DNA of 64,000 nucleotides from Pinus tabuliformis (lineage: Eukaryota; Streptophyta; Pinopsida; Pinales; Pinaceae): contig CM062808.1 of NCBI GenBank assembly GCA_031772625.1, positions 141,400,605-141,464,604 of the forward strand. Direction: 5' to 3'. Under the pieces are notes generated by a model that worked only from the letters and a program-made list of their open reading frames with translations, did not search any database and had not been told where the DNA came from. This document shows positions 21,027 through 32,099 of the stretch, piece after piece (positions within the stretch are counted from its first letter, which is position 1; each line of letters begins with the position of its first letter). The translations under genes were made by a program, and so were the position numbers.

Positions 21027-22233
21027 ATGTTAGATTGGCATGAACGAGAGCATGAGGACGTGGATGCAGCCGCATGGAACCATCAACCCTCTCTTGATGC
21101 TTTGAGGGCGTGCGAACTGTACAAGTACTGGGCCATTCCTGGCATGAGGGCTCAGGTGGATTTTCTACAATGGTTGGTTGATAGGTGGAGCATTCAGGAC
21201 CAGTGCTTCTTCATTGGTGGCCACCAGCTCGAAATCGAGCCGGAGGACATATACTTCTTGACTGGTTTGCCTAAGAGAGGCGAAGACTTGACTCTGTTCG
21301 GGGCTAGGCCAGGTGGCCAGTCTGTCGATAGCCTCCGACTAGAGTTCTGCAACAGCCAGGCTAGAGACAAAGGGATTGATATAAAAACCATATCCCGTCC
21401 TGAGCTCATGGTGATCGCATTCACTGTCACCAGACTTTACGGAGCTGTCGCATTACACATTGCCACCGGATCCCAGATGCGTATGGCAGTCGATTGCTTC
21501 CGGGGCACCATCTTCAACTGGTGCAGTGCTGTATTGGCCAATATGAAAGGCCAACTGACCAGGGCCAAGAATGGCCAACTAAAGACCTTTGGTTATGGGG
21601 CTTTAGTAGTCAGTTTTGGCCTGGAGAGGGTTCCTATGCTGATCCCACAGCACCTTACTGTTGGAGCTGGGCTTCCTCGAGAGTCGAGACTGATGCGATG
21701 GGTTGTAGTCATGGCCTGTCACCCGGACAAGAGGATAGAGGTCGCTCGGTTCAAACCTGAGTATTTCCGATGGTTGGAAAACCAGGTTTTTTGTATACAG
21801 GACTTTCCTTATGCTGGGATAGATTTCCGTGGTGACCCAGACATGGCTCTTCCGCCGGGAGAGCAGTGGGATGATTCAGGTAAAATCATTTTCAGTATTT
21901 TTCCTATTTTATTTTTTTTATTTTTTTATCGTCCCAAAACTGATAGCAAAAGTTTCGAATGCAGATGTGGGTCCACAGCGACTAGCCGCTCTCCAGCCTT
22001 ACGAGAGGAAACAACCAGTTGTGGCCGGGCCAGCCCCACAAGACGAATCAGCAGAGGTTTTGGCCGAGTTGGAGAGTCATCTCGAGCGCTTGACAGGAGA
22101 TATGCCAGAGACCACGATAGATGACATTCCACTTCGACTTCAGCGCTATGTGATTGGAGTCCCAGGACCCTTCAGGAGATTCCTTTGCAAGGTGGCTCGT
22201 GCAGTGGTGTCTTACAGAGATCATCACCAGTGA
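21027..22233 (+). CDS. Antisense plant-mobile-domain-like gene of E4, two coding exons
   Basis: Runs opposite to the host element, tail-to-tail with aRNH. Exon 1 is 21027-21879 (853 nt) and exon 2 is 21965-22233. The 85-nt intron has CAG|GTAAAA and TGCAG|AT borders, and joining restores one frame of 373 codons without a stop. The protein is soluble-looking, with no signal peptide or membrane helix. Residues ~25-110 read like a plant mobile domain: ALRACELYKYWAIPGMRAQV, FLQWLVDRW, IGGHQLEIEPEDIYFLTGLP. A conserved mid-region follows (RMAVDCFRG, LTRAKNGQLKTFGYGA). Exon 2 encodes an acidic Pro/Gln-rich linker, a short helix (LAELESHLERL) and PFRRFLCKVARAVVSYRDHH. Plant mobile domains occur in host silencing factors, Mutator-like elements and some Ty3/gypsy elements. 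Identity is from pattern recall, and function in this element is unknown. Confidence 0.62.
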
Positions 22234-22351
22234 TAGGATGATTTCCTATTGTGGGCACATATGACATTTTTTTTTTTGTACTTATCATTTTTGCGGATCA
22301 TAAGGTGTTTTTCAACCTATGATCGAGGATGATGTAATTTTTTGACACACT

Positions 22352-22353
<2 letters not shown>

Positions 22354-22446
<93 letters not shown>
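22354..22446. repeat. (TA)n microsatellite between E4 antisense gene and aRNH
   Basis: A 93-bp TA run with a single C at 22424, in the 274-bp tail-to-tail spacer between the PMD-like gene and aRNH. The equivalent spacers in E3 and E1 lack it. Confidence 0.95.
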
Positions 22447-22507
22447 CATTATTACCGACTTATCTTGTAAATCATGTTATGAAATGGTTTTAAATTTACA
22501 TGTATGA

Positions 22508-22927
22508 TTATTGCAAATATCTATTTAACATTCGAGAAGCAATTGCATCTGCTAATGTATTTAAAGACCTTGGAATATGCTGATATTCAATATAATCAAA
22601 TTCACGTTCCAAGAGACACACTCTCAAAAATAATCTTAATAACACTAGATTTCTAATGGCATACACTCTATTAAGCTGTAATACAACGAGTTCAGAATCT
22701 AGCCTCACTATCAAACTCCAAATCCCAAATGAAATAGATTCAGATAATAACTCAATCACTACACTATATTCGGCAATGTTGTTCATTGTTTGACCGAGGC
22801 TCACCCCATGCATAGATACTAACTCGTCAGAGGGCGAATAGATAACCCAAGCTGCGGAAGAAATATTTCGTGTACTACGATAAGCACCATCAACGAAACC
22901 AATGTATGTTTGGAGAGGCATCGACAT
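22508..22927 (-). CDS. aRNH: E4 additional RNase H (aRNH), intact
   Basis: 139 codons, a stand-alone RNase H domain 141 nt downstream of the pol stop codon. The four acidic catalytic positions are all present: FVDGA near residue 12, the Glu of NIAEYS near 51, RLDSE near 73 and TLADAIA near 127. I chose the ATG at 22927 because it follows TATTGCAG directly in all three Tat copies, and the frame is exactly 420 nt in each. TTGATATTGCAG looks like a 3' splice site, so the domain may be spliced to pol; the obvious upstream donor would not keep frame. A second, archaeal-type RNase H is a known mark of plant Tat elements and presumably removes RNA from the cDNA hybrid. Confidence 0.85.
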   Translation of the reverse strand: MSMPLQTYIGFVDGAYRSTRNISSAAWVIYSPSDELVSMHGVSLGQTMNNIAEYSVVIELLSESISFGIWSLIVRLDSELVVLQLNRVYAIRNLVLLRLFLRVCLLEREFDYIEYQHIPRSLNTLADAIASRMLNRYLQ

Positions 22928-23068
22928 CTGCAATATCAAGAATAAAACCAAGATAAGCAGGAATGATGACAAAAAAAACACACTCTCTAAGCTAAGCACA
23001 CTGTTTAAACGAAAAACACACAACTAGAAAGAAAAACTACCCTAACTAAAAATCTCCATACCCATCCT

Positions 23069-24185
23069 TTAAGCATAATACCTCTTTAAGTAAAGACCAT
23101 TTCTGGGTTTACCCAAAGAGTCCCCGTCAAAGTCTACCAATTCATAGGCCCCTTTTGCTAACTTTTCGTTTGACAACATAGGGACCATGCCACATAGGAA
23201 CGAATTTTCCACCACCTAACTTATCATTAGCTTGATCGTAAACCAAGACTAAATCTCCTTCCGAAAAATTTCGAGGGGTCAAGTTTCGATCATACTGAGC
23301 TTTCATGTGTTTTGCGTGAGTCTCGATTGCCAATGCAACATTACGTCGATTCTCATCTAATTTAGCTAAGTATAACAAATGCTTTTCCTCTTCGGAAGCG
23401 GCTAGAAGTAACTCGATGGCCATTTGCAGTGACGAGATTTCGCATTCAATGGGCAACACTGCTTCCAAACCATAAACTAGGTGGAAAGGAGTGAACCCTG
23501 TTGATGTTTTTACTGAAGTTCAGTACGCCCAAAGTGCTGAAAATAGCATGTTATGCCAGTTCGATCGATGAATCCCATATTGATGGATTCAACCAGACCA
23601 TTAGCTTGTGGATAATAAGGGGTTGAACTATCGTGACGTAAACCAAGCTGGCCTATAAGTTCGGTCATCATAACGTTTCGAAAATGACGCCCATGATCAG
23701 TGATTATCGCTTGTGGGACACCAAACCTAGCAATTATATGATTGAACACAAAAATTGCAGCTGTCTTGCCGTCTGCGTCAAATGCAGGCATCGCCTCGGC
23801 CCACTTGGTAAAATAATCTACCGCAAGGATGATATACGCATGCCCCCCGACCGAGTGAGGGTTACATGTAATAAAATCGATACCCCATTTGGCAAAAGGA
23901 CCAACGACAATTATAGGGTGGAGAGGAGTAGGTGGAGCATGCATCTTTCGATCAAATATTTGGCAGTTGTGGCATTTTCGGACCGCAGTGATACAATCTT
24001 TGAACAAAGACGGCCAGAAGTAGCCAACGCGCAATATCTTTTGGGTTGTGGCAAACCCAGACATATGACCGCCACATGCTCCAGAGTGACAGTCATTTAG
24101 AACCCTTTCAGCTTCCTCGTGAGTTAAACAATGGCAAAAAACAGAGTCTGCCCCACGGCAATAAAGTTTATCCCCAATAATCTTG
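23069..24185 (-). pseudogene. int: E4 integrase
   Basis: Starts with an HHCC zinc finger (near 24090-23960: CHSGACGGHMSGF ... RKCHNCQIF), then the DDE core: WGIDFIT, the second Asp in VPQAIITDHG, and the Glu in NGLVESIN. A deletion of about 33 nt relative to E3 follows ESIN near 23580-23590 and shifts the frame, so the C-terminal region is read in another frame. That region contains [12 protein letters not shown] and GDLVLVYDQANDKLGGGKF (23290-23200). pol ends LKRYY-A-stop at 23069. Integrase would insert the cDNA; this copy is probably inactive because of the deletion. Confidence 0.88.
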
Positions 24186-27100
24186 AATTGTTGGGACTGG
24201 AATCATATTTTTCGACGTTCGGACCTTGAAATTTCTGGCCGAAAGGATTGGGTCTGGAGATAAACGATGATATCTCCATACCACGGATCTGAAGTACTGA
24301 TTAGAAACAAGGATTCGTCCACAATGGGCTCTTCCGCCACAGTTTCCATGTTAGTACGCGGGAAGTCACACATTAACTCTGCAAAGACTAAAGATTTCTT
24401 AGACTTAGATTTTTCAAATTCCAAGTCGAACTCTTGCAGGATAACAATCCATTTAGAGTACTTTCCCCCTAGCAATTGTTTGGTCAAAATGTAGATCATA
24501 GGGTTGCAATCTAAAATGACTGTAGTTTTACGTAGTAAAATGTAGTGACGAAAACGTTGGACAGCTTAAACAGCTACCAATGCCAATTTCTCCACATGTG
24601 AGTATTTTAGCTCAGTAGGATTTAAAGTTCGACTAAGGTAATATATCACATGTTCAGTTCCGAAGTCATCTTCCTGAACTAAGACCATTCCGATGGTGGA
24701 ATGAGAGGCAGCGAGATACAAGAAGTAATCCTGGTTGTAATTGGGAGGATGCAATAACGGTGCATGGGTCAACGCGTGTTTAAGTGCATCAAAAGATTTC
24801 TAAGCTATCTCATCCCAATAGAATGGAATATTCTGTTTCAACAACCGGGTGAAACCCTTTTTAACCTTGGCGTAGTTAGGAATGAATCGTCGTAAAAAGT
24901 TTGCTTTCCCTTGCAAACTTTGGAGTTGGTGAAGACTTGAAGGAGGAGGCAATTTGACAATAGCTTCGACCTTTGAGGGATCGATGCGAATGCCGGCTTT
25001 CGAAACTACAAATCCCAGCAATCGACCCGTTTCTATACAGAAAACACACTTGTGTGTATTCAACCGAATCCGATAATGCCTACACCTCATAAATATTGCT
25101 CGTAAATGGACAAGGTGATTAGCTCGATGTAACGAATGAGCAGGCAAGTCATCGAGATACGGTTGCACAATGTGCTTGATGTCATGAAACGCATAAGACA
25201 TGGCCCTTTGAAAAGTTGCTCCGGCATTCTTGAGTCCAAAAGGTAACTTGCAATAAGCAAATGTTCCCCATGGACAAATGAAAGCCGTTTTTGGTTGATC
25301 GGCAGGTAGAATATTGATTTGATTGTATCCGGAAAAACCATCCATAAAAGAGAATATTTCGCTGCTGGCACAATCATCAATGATTTGATCGATATAGGGA
25401 GTTAGATAATTGTCCTTTGGACAGGCTCGATTAATGTCCCTATAATCAATGCATATTCTTATTGTTCCCTGCTTTTTGTTAACCGGAACAATATTCAATA
25501 CCCAATCCATTAACAGGATCAGATAAATGAAACCTACTTTGAGTATTTTTTCAACTTCTGCTTTAATTGCAGCATCTTTTCTTGGGTGAATCTGACGCAA
25601 ACATTGCTGGACGGGTTTAGCGTCCGGGTAAGTCTTGATCTCATGAACAACAATCGCGGGATCAATTCTTGGCATTTCCTCATAGGACCAGGCAAACACG
25701 TCGCGGAATTCTTGAAATAGGGCCTTATATATCTGAATTTCGTCATCTGTACACGAGGCACCTATATGAATGTTCTCAACAATTCCGGACTTAACCGAAA
25801 TGTCAATAGGAATAGTTCGAGAGATGTTTCCCAAATTTAACTCTGAATCAGGATGTTTCATGGGATTCTGAGCTTCCTTGACATATTCAGTTGTAAAAAT
25901 TGATGAGAAATCATTTTCAAAATGATCATTCTCGGGTAAAAACGAAGATCTGTGATGGAGATCGTCCCATGGTAAATCATCTACACATAGGACTTCACGA
26001 ATTTGCTCGTCAGATTGAACAAGTTCGGGAAACGTGATTAACTCCGAGGTTGATGTGAAAAGTGATTCCTCACGGACCACATTCATTAAGTCGATTTTGG
26101 TTGAAAAAGAGTCGGTAAACGATTGCACAGCTTGATAGGCAACTTCATATGGACTCAAAGGCATAGCATCACCAAATGAGTCTATCTCAGATTCAGAAGG
26201 AATGATCCAAGGATCATCATAAACAATGGTGTCTGATGTAATCATATGAATGGTTGCAAATGAAGACGATGCGTTGATTGGAGGAAAAGGAAAAGTTCCC
26301 AGTAAACTGGCATCTTTAACTAGTCCTACTCCAACATCCTTATATGGGCTAATCGTTTTACCAACATGCTGAATACTCTCTGAAGAGGCTGGGTCAGATA
26401 AAAAGTAAGCCAGCTGGTCTACTGTTACGATCTTTCCATTATGTGGAAACTTTATTACTCGAAAAACTGATGAAACGACCGCTGTCATAGCATAAGACCA
26501 ACTTCGACCCAAGAAAAGGTTGTAATCTAGAGGGGCATCAACCACCTTCACATCTAGATTAACAGTTTTTCCTTCAACCCCTATAGGTAACTCCTGTAGA
26601 ATACCAAAAGGATGAAACCCACAACCATCAAAGGCCTTTAGAATCGTCAAGGATTGATTTAGCGAAGGAGAACCAAGCGATCTCCAACACTGTATCGACA
26701 TAATACACGTTGAAGCTCCCTCATCAATTACAGTCGATGAATAGGCCTGTTTTTGACTATCACTGGGATCTGGAAAGCCATTTGATGAGGTAAACGCGGT
26801 GTACTATTTTCTAGATCGAAAATTATTAGGTTCGGGTCCTGAATGTCAACAGCTCCTATAGCCGACAAAAGTAATTTACGTTGTGCTGGACATGATTGCA
26901 GCACCTCCAAAGCCGACATTGTTGAGGGTGAAACAGCTAAATCCTCAACAATGTTATAATTCTGAGCCGCTCTCGCATGTGGATTGAAAGCTGACTTTCG
27001 AAGTATACCCTTGGTGGGCGGTTTGATTACCAAGTCTGGATTAGGTTTCTCGATCTGTAGTGGATCGGAACCGGGAGCTGAGGTTGATGGATTAGAATGA

Positions 27101-27258
27101 GAAGATTCTGCTTCTTTGCCATCAACAGGACTTTTACTACCATAATCTTGCGATCGAGTCGCAATCCTAACATGTGACATCATCAGTATGGGTTCTTCAT
27201 TGGCATTCGAGGAGGAACCTATCATCTTACTGTCTTGAGCTGGAAAAGGATCCTTCAA
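24186..27258 (-). pseudogene. pol: E4 protease, reverse transcriptase and RNase H
   Basis: The protease motif IDEGAS lies at 26714-26727, with LGRSWSYAM downstream. A frameshift sits at the motif, separating a frame ending near 26728 from the long open frame 26701-24800 (633 codons). RT carries RICIDYRDINRACP, FSFMDGFSGYNQI, PFGLKNAGATFQRAM and a catalytic PYLDDL (25149-25162). RNase H follows after a stop near 24799. It reads LYLAAS (24705-24722) where an active RNase H has Asp after LYL, and FAELMCDFP where a final Asp is expected. The Glu (VEKLAL) and middle Asp (ILDCNP) remain. This main RNase H therefore looks catalytically weakened. Confidence 0.9.
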
Positions 27259-30106
27259 AACAACAGGCGTTTGGGAACCTTTGACAATCTTTGCAACCTC
27301 TACACGATGGGGGCAGTCTCTTGTAAAATGTTCCTCATCACAAATGAGACAAGGATAACGAGGTTTGCATTTTTGTCATTGGATTCCGATTTTTCAGTTT
27401 TCTCCTTTGGAATTTTGTCTATTTTATTCTTCTTCTTCCCTTTCTTCTTTCCACCAAATTTTGATTTGGCTGTAGATGACTCTACAACGTGAATATTAGC
27501 AGAAACCTCAGCGGAAGAATCTCCTGTTGGGGAATCTGGTAAGGTTATAATAGGAGAAGAATTCTTGGAATATTTCTTCTTACTTTTAGTGTTAACCGTA
27601 CCAATCATGCCATCAGCAGCATGAGAGCCGAAGGAGCTGCAACGATTTGATTTTGCTTGGGAAGATCGGGTATTTTTTCATGTAATGTACCTGACTGAGT
27701 GTAAACTAAGTCAAGGTACTATGCTTGAGCAATTACTTGCTCCTCAGTAACTACTCCGGCTTTAGCTACATCTTTAGTAATCTTCGGTAATAATGATTTA
27801 ACAAACCATTCAGCTAAGATTTGATCCGGGATAAAAACTTTCACTAAACGCCGTCGACGTCTCCATTCATGAATGTGATCGGAAATATAAGTGGACGTCG
27901 ATTGTTTTAATGAAGTTAGTAACTCCGTGCCATTATCATATCTGACTGGCAACTGAAAATGAGTTAAAAACGAGGTAGCTAACTGACTAAAATTATAAAA
28001 AGAGGCCCATGGTAACTCAATGTACCACTTGGCCGCAAGACCAATGAGAGTGCGCTGGAAAAGACATAAGCAAATTGAATCATCCGAGATGGAATTAGAG
28101 GCACACCAGAGGTGATAAGTCATCACGTGATTTGATGGGTCCTCTCCTGGCTTACCTTTGAACTTGGGTATGTCACTACGCAACTTATTCGGCATTGTCG
28201 GCCAAAACGGAAGATAATTGATTGGATCGTTCGTAAGGCGCGACAAGTCAGGTAAATCCAAAGTTGTGATGAACTGTAATTGACGATTAGGGTCCCTAAA
28301 ACTCTGAGTCATTAAACCAGCCCCAGGAGGAGGATATCCAGGATAACTAGGAATGGGAATCACATTAGGGATATTATATCTTGCTGGAAAACCAGGATTA
28401 ATCGGACCATACTGGGGTTGCTGAGGTTGTTGATATGTATACCCAGGGTACGGTTGATACTGATATACTGGTTGTTGCACAACGAGACCGTATTGGTATT
28501 GTCCCTGGTACAGTTGATAAGTAAACTGAGGTTGACTTGTTACAACCGTACTTGGACCAGGCTGCCCCACAGGTATCTCAACCGAAGTTTGAATTGTAGG
28601 TCCAGACTGAGGTAAAGATGCTTGAGGGACTGACGCAGGAACAGTAGAAACCGGGGCTGTAGATACTCCGGACGTAAGTGGGGTAGATGGAATAGATATT
28701 GCAGCAGTTGCAGCAGCTGTTTGGGGTGGAGTACGAGGCGTACTAGGTCCAGGTTGTGAAACTACAAAAGGTGCAGAAGTTTGAACGGTAGACTGAACAG
28801 GTTGCTGGGTTGAACTAGAAACTATACGTTGTCCAGTTTGAGATGACGACTGCACATTCGGTTGCAATACCGGTTGAGGTTGATTCCACACTAACGTCAT
28901 TCCGGGGTATGGACTCATAGCAGGTTGACCATATTGAGGACCATAACCTGGTTGAGGGTAAGGTTGATAATTCAAAGGTACGTTTTCAGTTCCTTGAACA
29001 AAAGATTGACCGGAAGGTGGTTGATAACCTTGAGGTATATACTGATACTGAGGTTGACCTTGAGGTACATATTGATACTGGGGTTTACCTTGAGGTACAT
29101 ATTAGGTTTGGGGTTGGCCTTGAGGTATCTACAGTCCCGTAGGTATGTACTGACCTTGAGGTTGCCCCCCAAACACAAATTGAGTACCTTGAGGTTGCCC
29201 CCCAGGCATTAACTAATCACCTTGAGGTTGCTGATTAGGAACAGTACCTGACATCATAAGAATGTCCTCTACACTTAACGGTTTAGTTCCATCATTTCCA
29301 GTTAATATCCCTTGTTGACTAGGTTGAGGAGACGCTCCTGAGAAAGTACTAGCAAGAGACTGATACCCAACGGGAACAGAGGGACCACCATAAATAAAAG
29401 TTTTTGAAGGTTGAGACATCACGCATGACTGTATCGATATATTTGACGGAGGATAATAACCTCTAGGTGTTGGGTGAAAAGGAGCTCAAGGTGGTGAAAA
29501 ACTTAACCCTGGATTTTCTAAGAAATTCGTTAAATAAAGATACCAAGTAATACTCCTAGGTGGACTGTAAAAAATTGATTCACGCTCCCTTAGTTCAATA
29601 ATAGGTTGATTTTTAGGGATAGATAAACCTTCCTCCTCTTCTGGAGAAGCAAGTTCTTCAATAGCAATAAGCCCAGAAGGAAGATCTTGGGTAATTACTC
29701 TTTCTACCCTAGGTGAATCAGGAGCACTAGAAGTTGGAGAAGCTACCGCTGATATTGGAGTAGCAGCAAATTCACTTTCAGGTTCAGATACTTCAGGTTC
29801 TTCACCTATATCACTAGTAGATGAAAAGCTACCAGTCACTTCAGAGACAGACACTGACTGTGGATTATACACTGCTACTGACGGTTGAAAATCAGGATGA
29901 ACTATCAAAGAAGATTCTCCTTCTTCGGGTGATCCAACTCTACTGTCACTAGGAGTTACGAGGACTTTCAAGCCTTCAAGCTGGCTCAGGACTTCTTCAG
30001 GAGGTTGGCCCCGAAGTCTACGGGACTTCCTCAATAAATTAGCCACGGTTACAAACTCAGGAGACTGACCCCGAAGTCTATGGGACTGTCTTGGTAATTC
30101 AGCCAT
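27259..30106 (-). pseudogene. gag: E4 gag
   Basis: The only Tat copy here with the original ATG (30106). The N-terminus carries a 60-bp tandem duplication, so SHRLRGQSPEF and SRRLRGQPPEE both appear. A Ser/Glu-rich region, LTNFLENPGLSFSPP, a Gln/Pro-rich repeat region (29215-28930) and a Pro/Thr-rich stretch precede the capsid-like core, which is open over 28975-27719 (PKFKGKPGEDPSNHV, ISDHIHEWRRRRR). Then come a Lys-rich tail and the CCHC knuckle CLICDEEHFTRDC (about 27350-27310). Damage: several stops in the repeat region, CAG-to-TAG at 27718, and single-base deletions near 27635 and 27378. Confidence 0.88.
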
Positions 30107-32078
30107 TGTTAAAAACTTTTAACTACTACACACACAAACAAAGTAAAATCTCAATGAAAACCGCCTAAAGTCTCTAAAGAACCAAACAAATTCGAATCAC
30201 ACACCTAAAGAATCTAGGGCGTCAAACCACACACAAATAGTAACTTTCCGTACTGAAAACACTAGTTGGTGATGAAATCCAACATCGTAGAGTTCAATAC
30301 AGAAATGGCGGGTGGAACAGTTACCCCGGCAACCTTCTTAATGAATAGACTGGCACAAGTTCCTCCACTAAACCGTCTCGAGTGAAGTGAACCCCCCAGA
30401 AAATCCAAGTGAGTCTAGCTGACGTCTGCTCCAGGTACAGTGGGATCTTCCCTCCACCATCACCTTAGGAAGAATCCTAAAGATAATAGTCACTATAGTT
30501 ACCAACAACAACAAATATACCTGGGGAAACAGTCTACGATCCGATACACACGCAAGGGCAGAGTAACAAGCTCAATCCCCTTGCCGGCTCCTTGACATAA
30601 TCCAAGGTTTACCGACAAGTGACCCCAGGCTCCTCGACAATGGTTAATCCGAGGTTTACCGTTTTTAGTACGTGCATATCTGGCATTGTTTCCAATGAAG
30701 GAGGATTGATCCCCTCACTGGTTTGGACACGATCTCGTGCTTCTCCTTTAAGAGGAGCTTTCCCATAGCATAAATGTAACAATTGGATTTATTCCTACCG
30801 CAAGATAAGCTACTTGTTTGTTTTTACTGCCTTGGAGAGTTAATTACTCTCCTACTCCAAGACACTAGCCTGATCTATGTTGGTGTATTAGAGCCCTAGA
30901 AATAAAAATGTTACTAGATGAATTTTACTTTAAGCGTTATTTTTATGGCTTTTCTTTAAGACAAGAGGTGGCGGAGATGAAACTTGTGATGTACAGACTC
31001 GACTCAAATCCACTATAAAGATGCACCTAAGATGAAAAAAAAATCTTTCCTTTTCAATGAATTCCTAGCTAAGAGAGTTTGAGAATGCAAAATTTGTAAA
31101 CACAACTTTCTTAACAATGAAAATCAAAGAAAAACTCTTTATCTTTTCCAAAACACACAATACAAGACCACTAATTATTTCACAAAAAATTCCTTTTCCT
31201 TTTCCAAGACTTCAAATGCTACTAAAACAAACTTTCCTCTAAAGAGATTTTGTATTTTTTTCTATCTTAACAAAGCATTCAAAACTAATAACAAAATTAA
31301 TTTTAAGATCTATGAGAATCTAAGAAAAAATTGTCTAAAAGCTAATCTAGTAAGGTAAAAGCTTACTAAATATATATTTTATTTTGAGGATGTTTTACTT
31401 AGCTAAATGTGAGCTAAGGACTAATTTATGCAGAATCACAACTAGTCAAAGAACAACCAATCTTTCGTTCCCTTTTTAAAAATGAAAATCCAAACTTTTA
31501 AATACAAGCTTTTTAGAAGTTTTGTTAAGAGAAAAATCAAAGCAAATTTCTCAAGCAAGGAGGGATTTCATAAATGGTCAGACTCATAAGAAGACAGGCA
31601 GAAACCAAAGTGATCTGAGGTCCCTACAGCTTCTAAGCTTAGAGCCACTACACAACCAAAATGAAAAACAAACCCAACAAGCAAAACTCCTAGGAAATTC
31701 ACCAAAAACCCTAACACTAATGAAATCAACCTAAGGAAGGCTTTAGACAAGTTGTATGCAAGTCTGGGTAGTGGATAACAATTTCTAACAAACAACTAAG
31801 CTAATTGACAGAGGAAATTTTAGGTTTATCAAAAGTTTGACAGGGTCCGCAGGCCCACAGTTAACACAAGTACGGTCCCACTCTGTGCTAAAAGACAGCT
31901 TGCGGATAAGTACGCACTGTGTCAAAAGGATAGGGTGCGGTCCTCTCTCAAAGTTTATGAAAAACGAAAAATGACCTTGGATATACAAACTCTACCCAAT
32001 TTTACAAACAACAAGCCAAAAGCAGAAACACTAACACGGTTTCTCAGATCAAAGTAAAAAGAAGGAGAACAATCAATA
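30107..32078 (-). other. E4 untranslated leader
   Basis: About 1.97 kb, collinear with the E1 and E3 leaders. It contains the two-copy GGAGCC...GGTTTACC repeat (30586-30613 and 30628-30660, + strand view) and the GTCCGCA/TGCGG block (31840-31950). No gene supported. Confidence 0.75.
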
Positions 32079-32096
32079 TCCCCAGTGGAGTCGCCA
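32079..32096 (-). other. E4 primer binding site (tRNA-Arg type)
   Basis: Reverse strand TGGCGACTCCACTGGGGA, three bases from the 5' LTR, same core as in E1 and E3. Confidence 0.8.
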
Positions 32097-32099
32097 TTC

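Noticed and set aside
21027..22233. Intactness of the E4 antisense gene as proof of selection
   Set aside because: At the density of disruptions in E4 gag-pol, a 1.1-kb frame could stay open by chance in a fairly young copy; selection needs testing across copies.
22508..23023. Longer aRNH start at 23023 in E4
   Set aside because: The extra N-terminal residues are hydrophobic, are not conserved in E3 and E1, and precede the shared TTGCAG; the ATG at 22927 gives the same 420-nt frame in all three copies.
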